From an uncultured Winogradskyella sp. (GTDB taxonomy: Bacteria > Bacteroidota > Bacteroidia > Flavobacteriales > Flavobacteriaceae), in the NCBI RefSeq assembly GCF_947498005.1, contig NZ_CANMIW010000005.1:1-64000 (forward strand): a stretch of 64,000 bases of DNA, written 5' to 3'. The notes under the pieces were generated by a model. That model saw nothing but the letters and a program-made list of their open reading frames with translations, had not been told where the DNA came from and searched no databases. Both the position numbers and the translations under genes were made by a program. Numbering within the stretch: position 1 is the first letter of the stretch; the number at the start of each line of letters is the position of its first letter. Positions 37,371 to 46,550 of the stretch are shown here, piece by piece.

Positions 37371-38204
37371 ATGCAAATAAAAAAAGCACTGAAAAGATTG
37401 TATTATTCAATCAATCCGCCAAAAACTAAGTTTTTAAGTGCAAAAATATGTGATGTTTCACTGAATGTCCTTCCAGGTACAGTAAGAAAACATGTCGATC
37501 AAGATGATGCCTGGTGGTTTTATTTAACTAAACATCATTCTAATATTTTTGATATTGGTTGTAATATAGGTTATACAGCATTATTAGGTCTAATTCAGAA
37601 TCCTAATAAGCAATTTCTTTTGGTAGATCCAAACCCTGAAGCATTACAGCAAGCTGCGACAAATTTAATTCAGAATGGTATGGCTAATAAAGCAAACTTT
37701 ATGTCTGCTTTTGTAAGTGATTCTGTGGATGAAACCATACAATTTTATACTATTGGTTCTGGTGCAGCTGGCAGTATGTATGCTTCACATGCAGAAACGG
37801 CCGCGTCTATGGATTCATTTATGGATGTAAAAACTGTGACCTTAGATTATTTATCTGAGTATTATAATTCGCAACCAGATCTAGTAAAGATTGATGTAGA
37901 AGGTGCAGAAACTTTAGTAATGCGAGGTGCTAAGAAAATGACTAATGCATCTAAGTGTACTTTCTTTATTGAAATGCATAATGTGGAAAACCTAGGAATG
38001 GAAGCCGCTGGTCAAAAAATGATTGATTGGTGTAATGAAATGGATTATAGAGCTTGGTATTTAAAAACAGGCGAATTATTACAAAATGCCGAAGAAATTA
38101 AAAACAGAGGAAAATGCCATTTGTTATTATTACCAAAGGAAAAAGATTATCCAGATTATCTAAAAGGAGTTGAGCAAAAGGCTGAACTTCCAAAATCAAT
38201 TTAA
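37371..38204 (+). CDS. FkbM family methyltransferase
   Basis: A 277-residue protein. NIFDIGCNIGYTALL (about 58-72) is motif I, LVDPNPEAL the acidic strand, and DLVKIDVEGAETLVMRGA the FkbM signature. It is only distantly like the FkbM protein at 18846-19562 and so probably methylates another position. The stop overlaps the next start by one base. Confidence 0.87.
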   Translation: MQIKKALKRLYYSINPPKTKFLSAKICDVSLNVLPGTVRKHVDQDDAWWFYLTKHHSNIFDIGCNIGYTALLGLIQNPNKQFLLVDPNPEALQQAATNLIQNGMANKANFMSAFVSDSVDETIQFYTIGSGAAGSMYASHAETAASMDSFMDVKTVTLDYLSEYYNSQPDLVKIDVEGAETLVMRGAKKMTNASKCTFFIEMHNVENLGMEAAGQKMIDWCNEMDYRAWYLKTGELLQNAEEIKNRGKCHLLLLPKEKDYPDYLKGVEQKAELPKSI

Positions 38205-39529
38205 TGTTATTTAGATTTTTAACATATTTACAACCCACTCATTATTTTCAGAAGTTTTCAAATAAAAAAACTTCGGTATTTCCTAAAGTTGAAAATTTAT
38301 CAGAAACTATTTTACAACAATTAACTTTAGATAAAAACTATCAATCAAAAACCGCTCAAAACTACGATTTATCATGGCAGGCTGTGCAAAAAGGGTACAT
38401 TGGTAATGTAGAAACATATTCAAGTTTTGATGATGTTTCAATACAAGATAACTATCATTTTATCCGAAAATACTTCAATAGAGCATGGGTTTTATATATA
38501 CTGATTTTTCGTCTTTTCTCATTACATAATCCATTTAAGGAAATCAATGCTTGGTTTAAAACCAAAGGAACAAAACGAGAATTGGTTGGCAAAAATCCAA
38601 TAATTCATAATGATTGGGAAATCTTTAAATCTGAATTAATTCAAAAAAATGATAAGGTAAGTGTTGTAATACCAACGCTTAATAGATATAAGTATTTAAA
38701 AGATGTTTTAAAGGATTTAGAACAACAAGATTATTCTAATTTTGAAGTTATTGTCGTGGACCAGTCAGAACCTTTTGATGCATCGTTTTATGATGGTTTT
38801 AATTTAGACATCAACCTTATACGTCATGAAGAAAAGGCATTGTGGTTGGCTAGAAATACAGCAATTAAAAATGCAAAAGGGAATTTTATAGCCTTATCAG
38901 AAGATGATGTGCGTATAGAACCTAATTGGATTAGCTTACATTTAAAATGTTTAGATTTTTTTAACGCCAAAGTATCTGCTGGCGTCTTTTATCCTGAAGG
39001 AAAAGACATACCAAAAGAACGCTCTTTTTTTGCAATAGCTTCTCAGTTTGCCACTGGTAATGCCATGTTATATAAAACGGTATTTAAAACAGTAGGTTTG
39101 TTTGATAGGCAGTTTGAAAAACAGAGAATGGGTGATGGCGAATTTGGTATGAGAGTTTATCTTGATGGTATAAAAAGTGTTTCTAATCCTTTTGCTTCTT
39201 GCATAGATATAAAAGCGGGAACTGGTGGTTTGCGCGAGATGGGAAGTTGGGATGCATTTAGACCTTCAAATTTTTTCGCACCAAGACCTATACCAAGTGT
39301 TCTATATTACTTTAGACGATATTTTGGTAAAAAAGCATCGCGTTTGGCGATGTTAAGAATGGTACCATTATCGATCTTTCCATATCAATTCAAAAAAAAT
39401 AAGCCATTATTAATTTTGGGTGCGTTTCTCACTATTTTAATATTACCAATTGTTTTTTATCAGGTATTTAAATCTTGGGGTTTAGCAAGTAAAAAAATAA
39501 AAGAAGGCCCTTTAATAGATACGATATAA
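38204..39529 (+). CDS. GT2 family glycosyltransferase with N-terminal extension
   Basis: A 441-residue protein. The catalytic domain starts near residue 150 (VSVVIPTLNRYKYLKDVLKD), with VIVVDQSEP and ALSEDDVRIEPNW as the metal site. The first 145 residues are an extension with a short hydrophobic stretch (VLYILIFRLFSL, about 95-106). A strong hydrophobic helix (about 398-418) near the C terminus anchors it to the membrane. It overlaps both neighbours by one base. Confidence 0.85.
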   Translation: MLFRFLTYLQPTHYFQKFSNKKTSVFPKVENLSETILQQLTLDKNYQSKTAQNYDLSWQAVQKGYIGNVETYSSFDDVSIQDNYHFIRKYFNRAWVLYILIFRLFSLHNPFKEINAWFKTKGTKRELVGKNPIIHNDWEIFKSELIQKNDKVSVVIPTLNRYKYLKDVLKDLEQQDYSNFEVIVVDQSEPFDASFYDGFNLDINLIRHEEKALWLARNTAIKNAKGNFIALSEDDVRIEPNWISLHLKCLDFFNAKVSAGVFYPEGKDIPKERSFFAIASQFATGNAMLYKTVFKTVGLFDRQFEKQRMGDGEFGMRVYLDGIKSVSNPFASCIDIKAGTGGLREMGSWDAFRPSNFFAPRPIPSVLYYFRRYFGKKASRLAMLRMVPLSIFPYQFKKNKPLLILGAFLTILILPIVFYQVFKSWGLASKKIKEGPLIDTI

Positions 39530-40632
39530 TGCCTTCAGAAAAACAACACATTTTAATTGTAACATCAGAATTTCCACCGCAACCAGGAGGTATAGGTAAT
39601 CACGCCTATCAGTTAGCATTAGAGTTGTCTAATCATGGTTATTTGGTAAAAGTTATTGCAGATCAACGTTCTTTATATGGTAATGAGGAAAGAGAGTTCG
39701 ATGCTGAATTACCATTCTCTGTGATTAGAATAAAGCGAGAAGGTTTTAGATTAAAAATGTATCTTAATAGAATTATTAAAACGAATAAACATTTTTCAAA
39801 TTCTAGCCATGTCATTGCTACAGGTAAATTTTCACTTTGGAATATTGCTTTTATTAGTTTATTTAAGAAAGTAAAAACTATAGCAGTGATACATGGCACT
39901 GAAGTTAACTTTAAACCATTTCTTTTAAAGAAATCAATTGCCATAGCTTTAAAGAAAATGGATACCATCGTAGCTGTTTCTAATTACACTAAGGATTTAG
40001 TAAATCATTTAAAGAAAAAAGTAGTTGTGATTCCTAATGGTATTAGAACCTCAGATTGGAAGTTGAATACCTTAACTGGTTTTGAATTGGAAGGAAATCC
40101 TACGTTAACAACGGTAGGTAGAGTTAGTGCAAGAAAAGGACAGTTAAATGTCATAAAACTGCTACCAGAATTAGTTAAACACTATCCTGAATTACATTAT
40201 CATTGTGTTGGTATACCTTCAGAGGCAGATCATTTTACTTCTATTGCAGCCAACTTGCAAGTGGAATCTCATATTACATTTCATGGTGCCTTAGATGATA
40301 ATCAATTGAAACAAACCCTGAGTGAAACAGACTTGTTTGTAATGCTAAGTAGCGAGAGTGCAACAGGTGATGTAGAAGGTTTTGGTATAGCAATATTAGA
40401 AGCAAATGCAATGGGTATTCCTGCAATTGGTTCTTTAAATTGTGGTATTGAGGATGCTGTTCAAAATGGAATATCAGGAGTTTTAATAAATTCTAATAAT
40501 GCTATGGAGTTTAAAGAGGCTGTTGATACAATCATGAATAAAAAAGAAAGCTTTTCTGAAGGAGCTAAAGAATGGGCAAACCATCACAATTGGTCTATAG
40601 TTATAAAACGATATATTAAGTTGTTATCATGA
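39529..40632 (+). CDS. GT4 family glycosyltransferase
   Basis: A 367-residue GT-B enzyme. ILIVTSEFPPQPGGIGNHAY (7-26) has the classic P-x-x-GG-hG turn; TTVGRVSARKGQLNVIKLLP and VEGFGIAILEANAMGIPAIGS (E-x7-E) mark the donor domain. The closest general type is PimB/WaaG-like retaining mannosyl- or glucosyltransferases. It overlaps the next gene by ATGA. Confidence 0.92.
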   Translation: MPSEKQHILIVTSEFPPQPGGIGNHAYQLALELSNHGYLVKVIADQRSLYGNEEREFDAELPFSVIRIKREGFRLKMYLNRIIKTNKHFSNSSHVIATGKFSLWNIAFISLFKKVKTIAVIHGTEVNFKPFLLKKSIAIALKKMDTIVAVSNYTKDLVNHLKKKVVVIPNGIRTSDWKLNTLTGFELEGNPTLTTVGRVSARKGQLNVIKLLPELVKHYPELHYHCVGIPSEADHFTSIAANLQVESHITFHGALDDNQLKQTLSETDLFVMLSSESATGDVEGFGIAILEANAMGIPAIGSLNCGIEDAVQNGISGVLINSNNAMEFKEAVDTIMNKKESFSEGAKEWANHHNWSIVIKRYIKLLS

Positions 40633-41762
40633 GTATATTAACTATAATATCGCATACGGAGCATTACAAGACACCAGATGGAACAATTGTTGGGCTTGGA
40701 TCAACGGTTACAGAAATTAACAATTTGGTAGACGTTTTTGATTCTATTGTTCATGTGGCAATGCTTCATGATGTTTCTGCGCCCTCTAGTGCGTTGCCTT
40801 ACACCTCTAATAAAATTACGTTTGTCCCTTTGCCAGCAGTTGGTGGTACTAATGTAATATCTAAACTAGATATTATTTGGAAGGCACCTAAAATGATCGG
40901 CATTATAAAGAAGGCATTAGATGCATCAGATTACTTTCAATTTAGAGCACCTACAGGAATTGGTGTTTTTGTTATTCCGTATTTAGTGCTTTTTAATAAA
41001 AATAAAGGTTGGTTTAAATACGCAGGAAACTGGAAACAAGAAAATGCGCCTTTAGCTTACAGCTTTCAACGTTGGTTATTAAAAAAACAGAAACGACGTG
41101 TGACTATAAATGGGAAATGGCAAGATCAGCAAAATCATTGTCTAACATTTGAAAACCCTTGCCTTACAGAAGCAGAAGTAAAAGCAGGACGAGGTGTTGT
41201 AAGTAATAAAAAGTTTGATAATAATTCTGTAGATTTTTGCTTTGTAGGACGATTAGAAGAGGAAAAGGGAATAGGTTTATTGGTAAATGCATTTAAAAAC
41301 CTGAGTGTAGATTTTCAAAAACAAGTAGGTACAATACATATTGTAGGAGATGGAAAATTACGTGAGTATTTCCAAAATCAGACTAAAGATATTGGTTTGA
41401 ATTTTGAGTTTTATGGTTATTTATCAAGAAAGGATGTGCATCATATTTATAAAATATCACATGCTATTATTTTACCATCAGCATCAGAAGGATTTCCTAA
41501 GGTAATTTCAGAGGCTATGAATTATGGTTGTCTACCAATAGTTTCAAATGTATCTTCTATTTCTAATTATGTTATTGACTCTAAAAATGGATTTTTACTG
41601 TCTGAAATAACAGAAGAAGGATTGAAAGATAAAATTCAAAAAATGTTAAATCTATCTGAGGTAATTTATTTGCGTATGATTGCTTCAAACGATTCAAATA
41701 TTTATAAGTTTACCTACTCATATTATAATGATAGAATAAAAACAGAATTATTATCAATTTAG
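40629..41762 (+). CDS. GT4-like glycosyltransferase
   Basis: A 377-residue protein. DFCFVGRLEEEKGIGLLVNA (near 198-217), GTIHIVGDGKLREYF and ILPSASEGFPKVISEAMNYG (E-x7-E) identify the GT4 donor domain. The acceptor half is unusual (YFQFRAPTGIGVFVIP, WFKYAGNWKQENAP), a pattern found in other Bacteroidota polysaccharide loci. It is followed by a 117-bp AT-rich spacer. Confidence 0.87.
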   Translation: MSILTIISHTEHYKTPDGTIVGLGSTVTEINNLVDVFDSIVHVAMLHDVSAPSSALPYTSNKITFVPLPAVGGTNVISKLDIIWKAPKMIGIIKKALDASDYFQFRAPTGIGVFVIPYLVLFNKNKGWFKYAGNWKQENAPLAYSFQRWLLKKQKRRVTINGKWQDQQNHCLTFENPCLTEAEVKAGRGVVSNKKFDNNSVDFCFVGRLEEEKGIGLLVNAFKNLSVDFQKQVGTIHIVGDGKLREYFQNQTKDIGLNFEFYGYLSRKDVHHIYKISHAIILPSASEGFPKVISEAMNYGCLPIVSNVSSISNYVIDSKNGFLLSEITEEGLKDKIQKMLNLSEVIYLRMIASNDSNIYKFTYSYYNDRIKTELLSI

Positions 41763-41879
41763 AATTATAATTAACAATATGTAAGTGGTTGATAATAGTT
41801 TGGTTAAATCTATTTTTTTTATGACAAGTACACAAAAAATAATTACATTTATCGAGAGTTTAAAAATGAGCAATTCTAA

Positions 41880-42695
41880 ATGATTTTAAAGAAAATGTTT
41901 TGGGTGCTAAAGCGTCATCCATTTTTATATACTACGCGTTTTAAATTGCTGTCAAAGAATGTAAGTGTTGATGATATAGGTAGTTGTACTTATAATGACA
42001 CTAATAAAAAGGAAGATATTTCTAATTATTATTCTGAGATTAATAACACCATTTTTAAAGACTTTACACCACAGACTGATGTTTTACGTGTTCAAAATTT
42101 AAGTGTATGGTTACAAAATAACATAAAAGGTGGACCAGGTTTAAGTGAACCATCTGATAAAGCTCTAAAGATTATGCTCGCGGGTAAAGGCGGTGTTTGT
42201 AGTGATATGGCTCAAGTTTTTAATAACTTTTGTGTTATAAACGAAATAAGGGTAAGAGAATGGGGAACTACAAGAGCACCTTTTAATACAGCTTTTGGAG
42301 GTCACTCATTTAATGAGTTTTTTAGTAAAGAATTAAACAAGTGGATACTTATAGATCCTTCTAATAGTTTGTTCTTTTATAATAGTGGAGAAGAAACGCC
42401 TTTGTCAGTTGTTGAATTATTTCAATTGATCAGAAAGGAGAAGGATATTAGTTATAAATCTTTTAACGATAAGAAAAAGTTAGAAGTTAAAAGTATTCAA
42501 AGGAATTATTTAAATCCTAATACAATTCCGTTTTTGATTTGTAATTATTCCAATAAAACGTATGATAAATTCCTAAGGCATACTAGGCCTTATATACCAG
42601 TATTTGTAACCCATTTTGCATTATATCTACTAAGGAAAAGCTACCATTATCGTTTCCCATTAGACGATTATAAGATTATTTTTAGTGAAGATTAA
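41880..42695 (+). CDS. Transglutaminase-like protein in the polysaccharide cluster
   Basis: A 271-residue protein with a transglutaminase/cysteine-protease-fold core: Cys107 in KGGVCSDMAQ, His142 in GGHSFNEF and Asp159 in LIDPSN form the catalytic triad. No signal peptide is seen, so it would act in the cytosol. In such a locus it might form or break an amide, for example between a uronic acid and an amino group, or serve an unknown acyl transfer; this is inference. No protein substrate is encoded next to it. Confidence 0.75.
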   Translation: MILKKMFWVLKRHPFLYTTRFKLLSKNVSVDDIGSCTYNDTNKKEDISNYYSEINNTIFKDFTPQTDVLRVQNLSVWLQNNIKGGPGLSEPSDKALKIMLAGKGGVCSDMAQVFNNFCVINEIRVREWGTTRAPFNTAFGGHSFNEFFSKELNKWILIDPSNSLFFYNSGEETPLSVVELFQLIRKEKDISYKSFNDKKKLEVKSIQRNYLNPNTIPFLICNYSNKTYDKFLRHTRPYIPVFVTHFALYLLRKSYHYRFPLDDYKIIFSED

Positions 42696-42773
42696 AGATT
42701 AATCTCGGAAATGTAAGTTGCCTTTTTATGGTATCTTGCGTTAAAATTGAATCAATAATATAGATACTTCCAT

Positions 42774-44138
42774 TTGAAAACTAATATTACTTATATAAGT
42801 GCCATTGCTTTTCATTCCGTATTGGGTTTGTTACTTTATTTAAACGAAAGTCTTGGGAAACCTTACTTTTTTATTGCCTTATTTTATTTTTTATACAGAA
42901 TTATAACTGCTTCAGATAAAAGTAGAACTCTTGAAGTATTAAAGGCATGTGCTTATTTTGTTGGTGCTGAGGTTTTGCTGAGAACTACTAAAGGTTCTAT
43001 ATCATACGAAGCAGGTAAATATTTAGTTATACTATTTGTATTAATGGGTATGTTTTATAAAGGAATCTCTGGTAAAGGTTATCCCTATTTTATTTATCTC
43101 TTGTTTTTAATTCCGTCCATTTTTGTGGCTTCAACAACATTGAGCTTCGATGCTAATTTTAGAACCAATATTGCATTTGTTTTAAGTGGACCAGTGTGTT
43201 TGGGTTTGTCGGCTTTATTTTGCTATGATAAGCGTATAAGTTACAATCAAATTTCTCAGATAATGCTTTTTATGGTATTACCAATCATTGCACATACAGC
43301 ATATATTTATTTTTACACACCAAACCTGAAAGATGTTATATCTAGTACAGCATCCAATAGAGCAGCAGCAGGAGGTTGGGGAGCTAACCAGGTATCTGCA
43401 ATTTTAGGACTTGGTATGTTTTTAATGGCCATACGATTATTTACTAAATCGGCTACATTACCTCTTAAAATTTTAAATGCCTCAATACTTGGTTTAATTA
43501 CGCTAAGAGCAATTACTACAATGAGTCGTGGAGGTGTAATTACTGCAATTGCAGCTATTGTGATTTACCTCTTTTACTATTATCGTCATTCTAAGGTTAG
43601 AAAACGTAATGAAATAATATCTATTTTCGGTTTATTGTGCGTTAGTTTAATGTTAACCTGGTTTGTTAGTGTATCTCAAACAGGAGGTTTAGTAGGGCTG
43701 CGTTATGCAAATAAAGACCATTTAGGTAGGGAAAAAGAAAGTTTAACGACTGGTAGAAGTGAGTTATTTGAAGGTGAACTCGAAGGATTTATTTCTAGCC
43801 CATTTTTTGGCATTGGATCTAGTAGAGCTAAAGACGAAAGAATTGAGCAAGAGGGACAAGGCGTGACTTCACACAGTGAGTTTAGCAGAACTTTGGCTGA
43901 ACACGGAATTTTTGGCGTCATAATTTTATTAATACTTATTTTTAAACCACTTGAAATACGCGGTAGAAATAGAGGTAATTATTATTTTTATCCGTTGATG
44001 GCTTTCTGGTTTTTAACCATAAACCATATGTCCATGAGACTTGCTATGCCAGCTTTTATATATGCATTAGCCTTATTAAATGTAAAAAATGAAAAACGTC
44101 CTTTATATAGGAAACAACTTAAAGAACAAAAAGTCTAA
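42774..44138 (+). CDS. O-antigen polymerase/ligase family membrane protein (Wzy/WaaL-like)
   Basis: A 454-residue protein with about 11-12 hydrophobic helices. The large periplasmic loop near 320-375 (GRSELFEGELEGF, PFFGIGSS, HSEFSRTLAEHGIFG) matches the PF04932 Wzy_C/O-antigen ligase pattern. It either polymerises repeat units or ligates the finished glycan. The start is TTG, the only start codon near the first helix. In a locus with a Wzm/Wzt exporter and no visible Wzx flippase, a ligase role is attractive but unproven. Confidence 0.85.
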   Translation: MKTNITYISAIAFHSVLGLLLYLNESLGKPYFFIALFYFLYRIITASDKSRTLEVLKACAYFVGAEVLLRTTKGSISYEAGKYLVILFVLMGMFYKGISGKGYPYFIYLLFLIPSIFVASTTLSFDANFRTNIAFVLSGPVCLGLSALFCYDKRISYNQISQIMLFMVLPIIAHTAYIYFYTPNLKDVISSTASNRAAAGGWGANQVSAILGLGMFLMAIRLFTKSATLPLKILNASILGLITLRAITTMSRGGVITAIAAIVIYLFYYYRHSKVRKRNEIISIFGLLCVSLMLTWFVSVSQTGGLVGLRYANKDHLGREKESLTTGRSELFEGELEGFISSPFFGIGSSRAKDERIEQEGQGVTSHSEFSRTLAEHGIFGVIILLILIFKPLEIRGRNRGNYYFYPLMAFWFLTINHMSMRLAMPAFIYALALLNVKNEKRPLYRKQLKEQKV

Positions 44139-45099
44139 TACTTCAAGTATTCAAACATTGGGTGCTTTACTAGAAGGTGAAGGTTATTCATTATACTACG
44201 CATCTTCTAAAAGTAATAAAGTTTTTAGGCTGTTAGATATGTTAAAGAGCGTAGTGAAGTTAAGAAACACTGCAGATGTTGTCCTTATTGACACCTATAG
44301 TACTCTGAATTTTTATTTTGCTTTAATTGTGAGCCAATTATGTCGATTTTTAGATTTAGAATATATTCCAATTTTACATGGTGGAAATCTACCATCTCGT
44401 TTAAAATCTAACCCTAAGTTAAGTGCGCTTATCTTTGAAAATGCTAAACATAATATTGCGCCATCTTTATATTTAAAGAGTGAATTTGAATTGTTCGGTT
44501 TTCATAATATTACATATTTGCCTAATGCTATTAAAATTGAAGAATATCCTTTTAAAAACTATAGGTTTGATAACCCAAGATTATTATGGGTGCGTTCATT
44601 TTCAGAGATTTATAATCCTAAATTAGCAGTTAAGATTTTGTCTGAATTAAAAAAAATAGAACCAAATGCTACTTTGTGTATGGTTGGTCCTGATACTGAC
44701 GGCTCATTAAAAACAGTGAAGCAATTGGCTGGAGATCTCAATTTAGATGTAGAATTTACAGGGAAGTTAACGAAACAAGATTGGATTTCCCTTTCTAAGA
44801 AATACAATATATTTATTAATACAACCAATGTAGACAATACACCTATCAGTGTTATAGAGGCTATGGCATTAGGCTTGCCAGTGGTTTCTACTAATGTTGG
44901 CGGATTACCGTTTTTAATTTCTGAGAATAAAGATGGGTTATTAGTTGCGCCTAATAATGTTGAAGCATTTGTAGAGGCTATTATTAAGATAAAATTTGAT
45001 AATCAACTTAGAGATCAACTAACAAAAAATGCGAGACAAAAGGTTGAATTTTTTTCATGGCAAACGGTAAAAGTACAATGGGATGCTGTTTTGTTGTAA
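44089..45099 (+). CDS. GT4 family glycosyltransferase
   Basis: A 336-residue GT-B enzyme. Its N terminus MKNVLYIGNNL overlaps the end of the Wzy/WaaL-like gene by 50 bp, so the two are coupled. LLWVRSFSEIYNPKLAVKIL, CMVGPDTDGSLK and NTTNVDNTPISVIEAMALGLP mark the donor domain; the E-x7-E pair is reduced to one Glu with Asn-Thr upstream, as in several GT4 subgroups. Confidence 0.88.
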   Translation: MKNVLYIGNNLKNKKSNTSSIQTLGALLEGEGYSLYYASSKSNKVFRLLDMLKSVVKLRNTADVVLIDTYSTLNFYFALIVSQLCRFLDLEYIPILHGGNLPSRLKSNPKLSALIFENAKHNIAPSLYLKSEFELFGFHNITYLPNAIKIEEYPFKNYRFDNPRLLWVRSFSEIYNPKLAVKILSELKKIEPNATLCMVGPDTDGSLKTVKQLAGDLNLDVEFTGKLTKQDWISLSKKYNIFINTTNVDNTPISVIEAMALGLPVVSTNVGGLPFLISENKDGLLVAPNNVEAFVEAIIKIKFDNQLRDQLTKNARQKVEFFSWQTVKVQWDAVLL

Positions 45100-45127
45100 A
45101 TAAATGTTAGAAATCAGATCATCTTAT

Positions 45128-45135
45128 TATCTTTA
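45128..45135 (+). promoter_or_regulatory. Putative -7 box before the last polysaccharide gene
   Basis: TATCTTTA, the same box as at 16634 and 53568, with a weak TGTT at 19 bp upstream (45105-45108). It lies 20 bp before the start codon of the polyprenyl glycosylphosphotransferase gene, which may thus be transcribed independently. Confidence 0.35.
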
Positions 45136-45155
45136 TCGCTTATTTATCCCTCAGA

Positions 45156-46550
45156 ATGTCTAAAAAAAAAGGTATCCATTTCGAAGTATCCGAACGTAAA
45201 GTTCTTCTCAGAATTTTAGATTTGGTAATGGTTTATTTAGGTGTTTATTGTCTAAGTTTAAATTTCGATTTTGTTTACATTGAAGTAAGTAAGGACAACA
45301 GTGTAGCCTTGATTTTATTAGGTGTATACGTTTCAATATTTGCTACCATATTTGAGCTCTATGATTTGCAAAAAGCAAGTAGGCTTGATACGACCTTTCA
45401 GAATGTAGTGATTACTGCTTCAATTGTGGTTTTATTTTATCTTTTAACACCTGTGCTCTCTCCTTTTCTACCTTTAGAGAGGATGCAAATTGTTTACCTC
45501 TATTTAACCATAATTGTTTCCATACTTTTATGGCGATTTTTATACATTAACTTAATTGAGACTCCGCGCTTTTACAAGCGTGTTCTATTAGTAGGAGAGA
45601 TTTCTAATATAGATGGATTGATAAATGCTTTAGATACAAAAGATCCAAATTATAAAATAATAGGGTTTATAAATAGTGAGGTATCATCAGATGAATCTGT
45701 GAAATTTAAAGGAAGAAGAGAGTTTGACTCAAAAGACTTTCTTAATGTGATTGAAAAGGAAAAAATTTCAGAGATTTTAGTAGCTAGTTTTAATACGGAA
45801 GCTATAATTTCAGAAGTTTACCATGACTTGATGCTACTTTTAGAGAGAGGATTTAAGATTAGAGATTATACTCAGGTCTACGAAGAATTACTTCAAAAAG
45901 TTCCTGTACAGTTCGTAGGTAAGGATTTTTATAAACATTTTCCTTTTAGTAGAAGTAATGAAAATAAACTGTACATCTTTTTTCAGCGTGCTTTTGATGT
46001 TGTTTTTTCGTCTATAGGTTTATTAATTGGGTTACTTATTTCGCCAATCATTTTAATTGGAAATTTATTAGGAAATAAAGGTCCATTGTTTTACACTCAA
46101 GAAAGAGTAGGTCGCAATGGAAAACCATTTGAAATCATTAAGCTTAGAACTATGATTGTTAATGCTGAAAAGGATGGCATGAAATGGGCTATAAAAAACG
46201 ATGCTAGAATTACTGCGTTCGGAATGTTTTTACGCCGTTCTCGATTAGATGAAATCCCTCAATTTTATAATGTTCTAAAAGGCGATATGAGTATTATTGG
46301 CCCTAGACCAGAACGTCCATTTTTTGTAAATGAACTAGCCAGAATTATTCCTTTTTACGAAACAAGACATATTATAAAACCAGGACTTACAGGTTGGGCA
46401 CAAGTGAGTACAAGATACGGTTCTACTGTAGATGACAGCTTAACTAAGTTACAATATGATTTATATTATATAAAGCACAGAAGTATCTTCTTAGACTTGA
46501 GTATAGCAATTAAAACCTTAAGTACAATTCTGTACTATAGAGGTCAGTAA
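45156..46550 (+). CDS. Polyprenyl glycosylphosphotransferase, WcaJ/WbaP type
   Basis: A full-length initiating phosphoglycosyltransferase of 464 residues. Four N-terminal helices (about 15-125), a CoA_binding-3 like domain (KRVLLVGEISNIDGLINAL onward), then a re-entrant helix (about 275-300) and the catalytic domain with GPLFYTQERVGRNGKPFEII, RLDEIPQFYNVLKGDMSIIGPRPER and KPGLTGWAQV. It attaches the first sugar phosphate to undecaprenyl phosphate. It is the second such enzyme in the locus and the last gene; its stop codon abuts that of the next, convergent gene. Confidence 0.95.
   Translation: MSKKKGIHFEVSERKVLLRILDLVMVYLGVYCLSLNFDFVYIEVSKDNSVALILLGVYVSIFATIFELYDLQKASRLDTTFQNVVITASIVVLFYLLTPVLSPFLPLERMQIVYLYLTIIVSILLWRFLYINLIETPRFYKRVLLVGEISNIDGLINALDTKDPNYKIIGFINSEVSSDESVKFKGRREFDSKDFLNVIEKEKISEILVASFNTEAIISEVYHDLMLLLERGFKIRDYTQVYEELLQKVPVQFVGKDFYKHFPFSRSNENKLYIFFQRAFDVVFSSIGLLIGLLISPIILIGNLLGNKGPLFYTQERVGRNGKPFEIIKLRTMIVNAEKDGMKWAIKNDARITAFGMFLRRSRLDEIPQFYNVLKGDMSIIGPRPERPFFVNELARIIPFYETRHIIKPGLTGWAQVSTRYGSTVDDSLTKLQYDLYYIKHRSIFLDLSIAIKTLSTILYYRGQ

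Noticed and set aside
41821-41883. 20-codon ORF (MTSTQKIITF...) overlapping the transglutaminase-like start by ATGA
   Set aside because: Low-complexity AT-rich sequence with a -7-like TACATTTA inside; more likely a leader or promoter region. Coupling cannot be excluded.
24146-42695. Lasso-peptide-like set: AsnB-like cyclase plus transglutaminase-like protease
   Set aside because: The genes are 11-18 kb apart, surrounded by glycosyltransferases; I find no precursor peptide, no RRE domain and no dedicated exporter. A glycan role explains them better.
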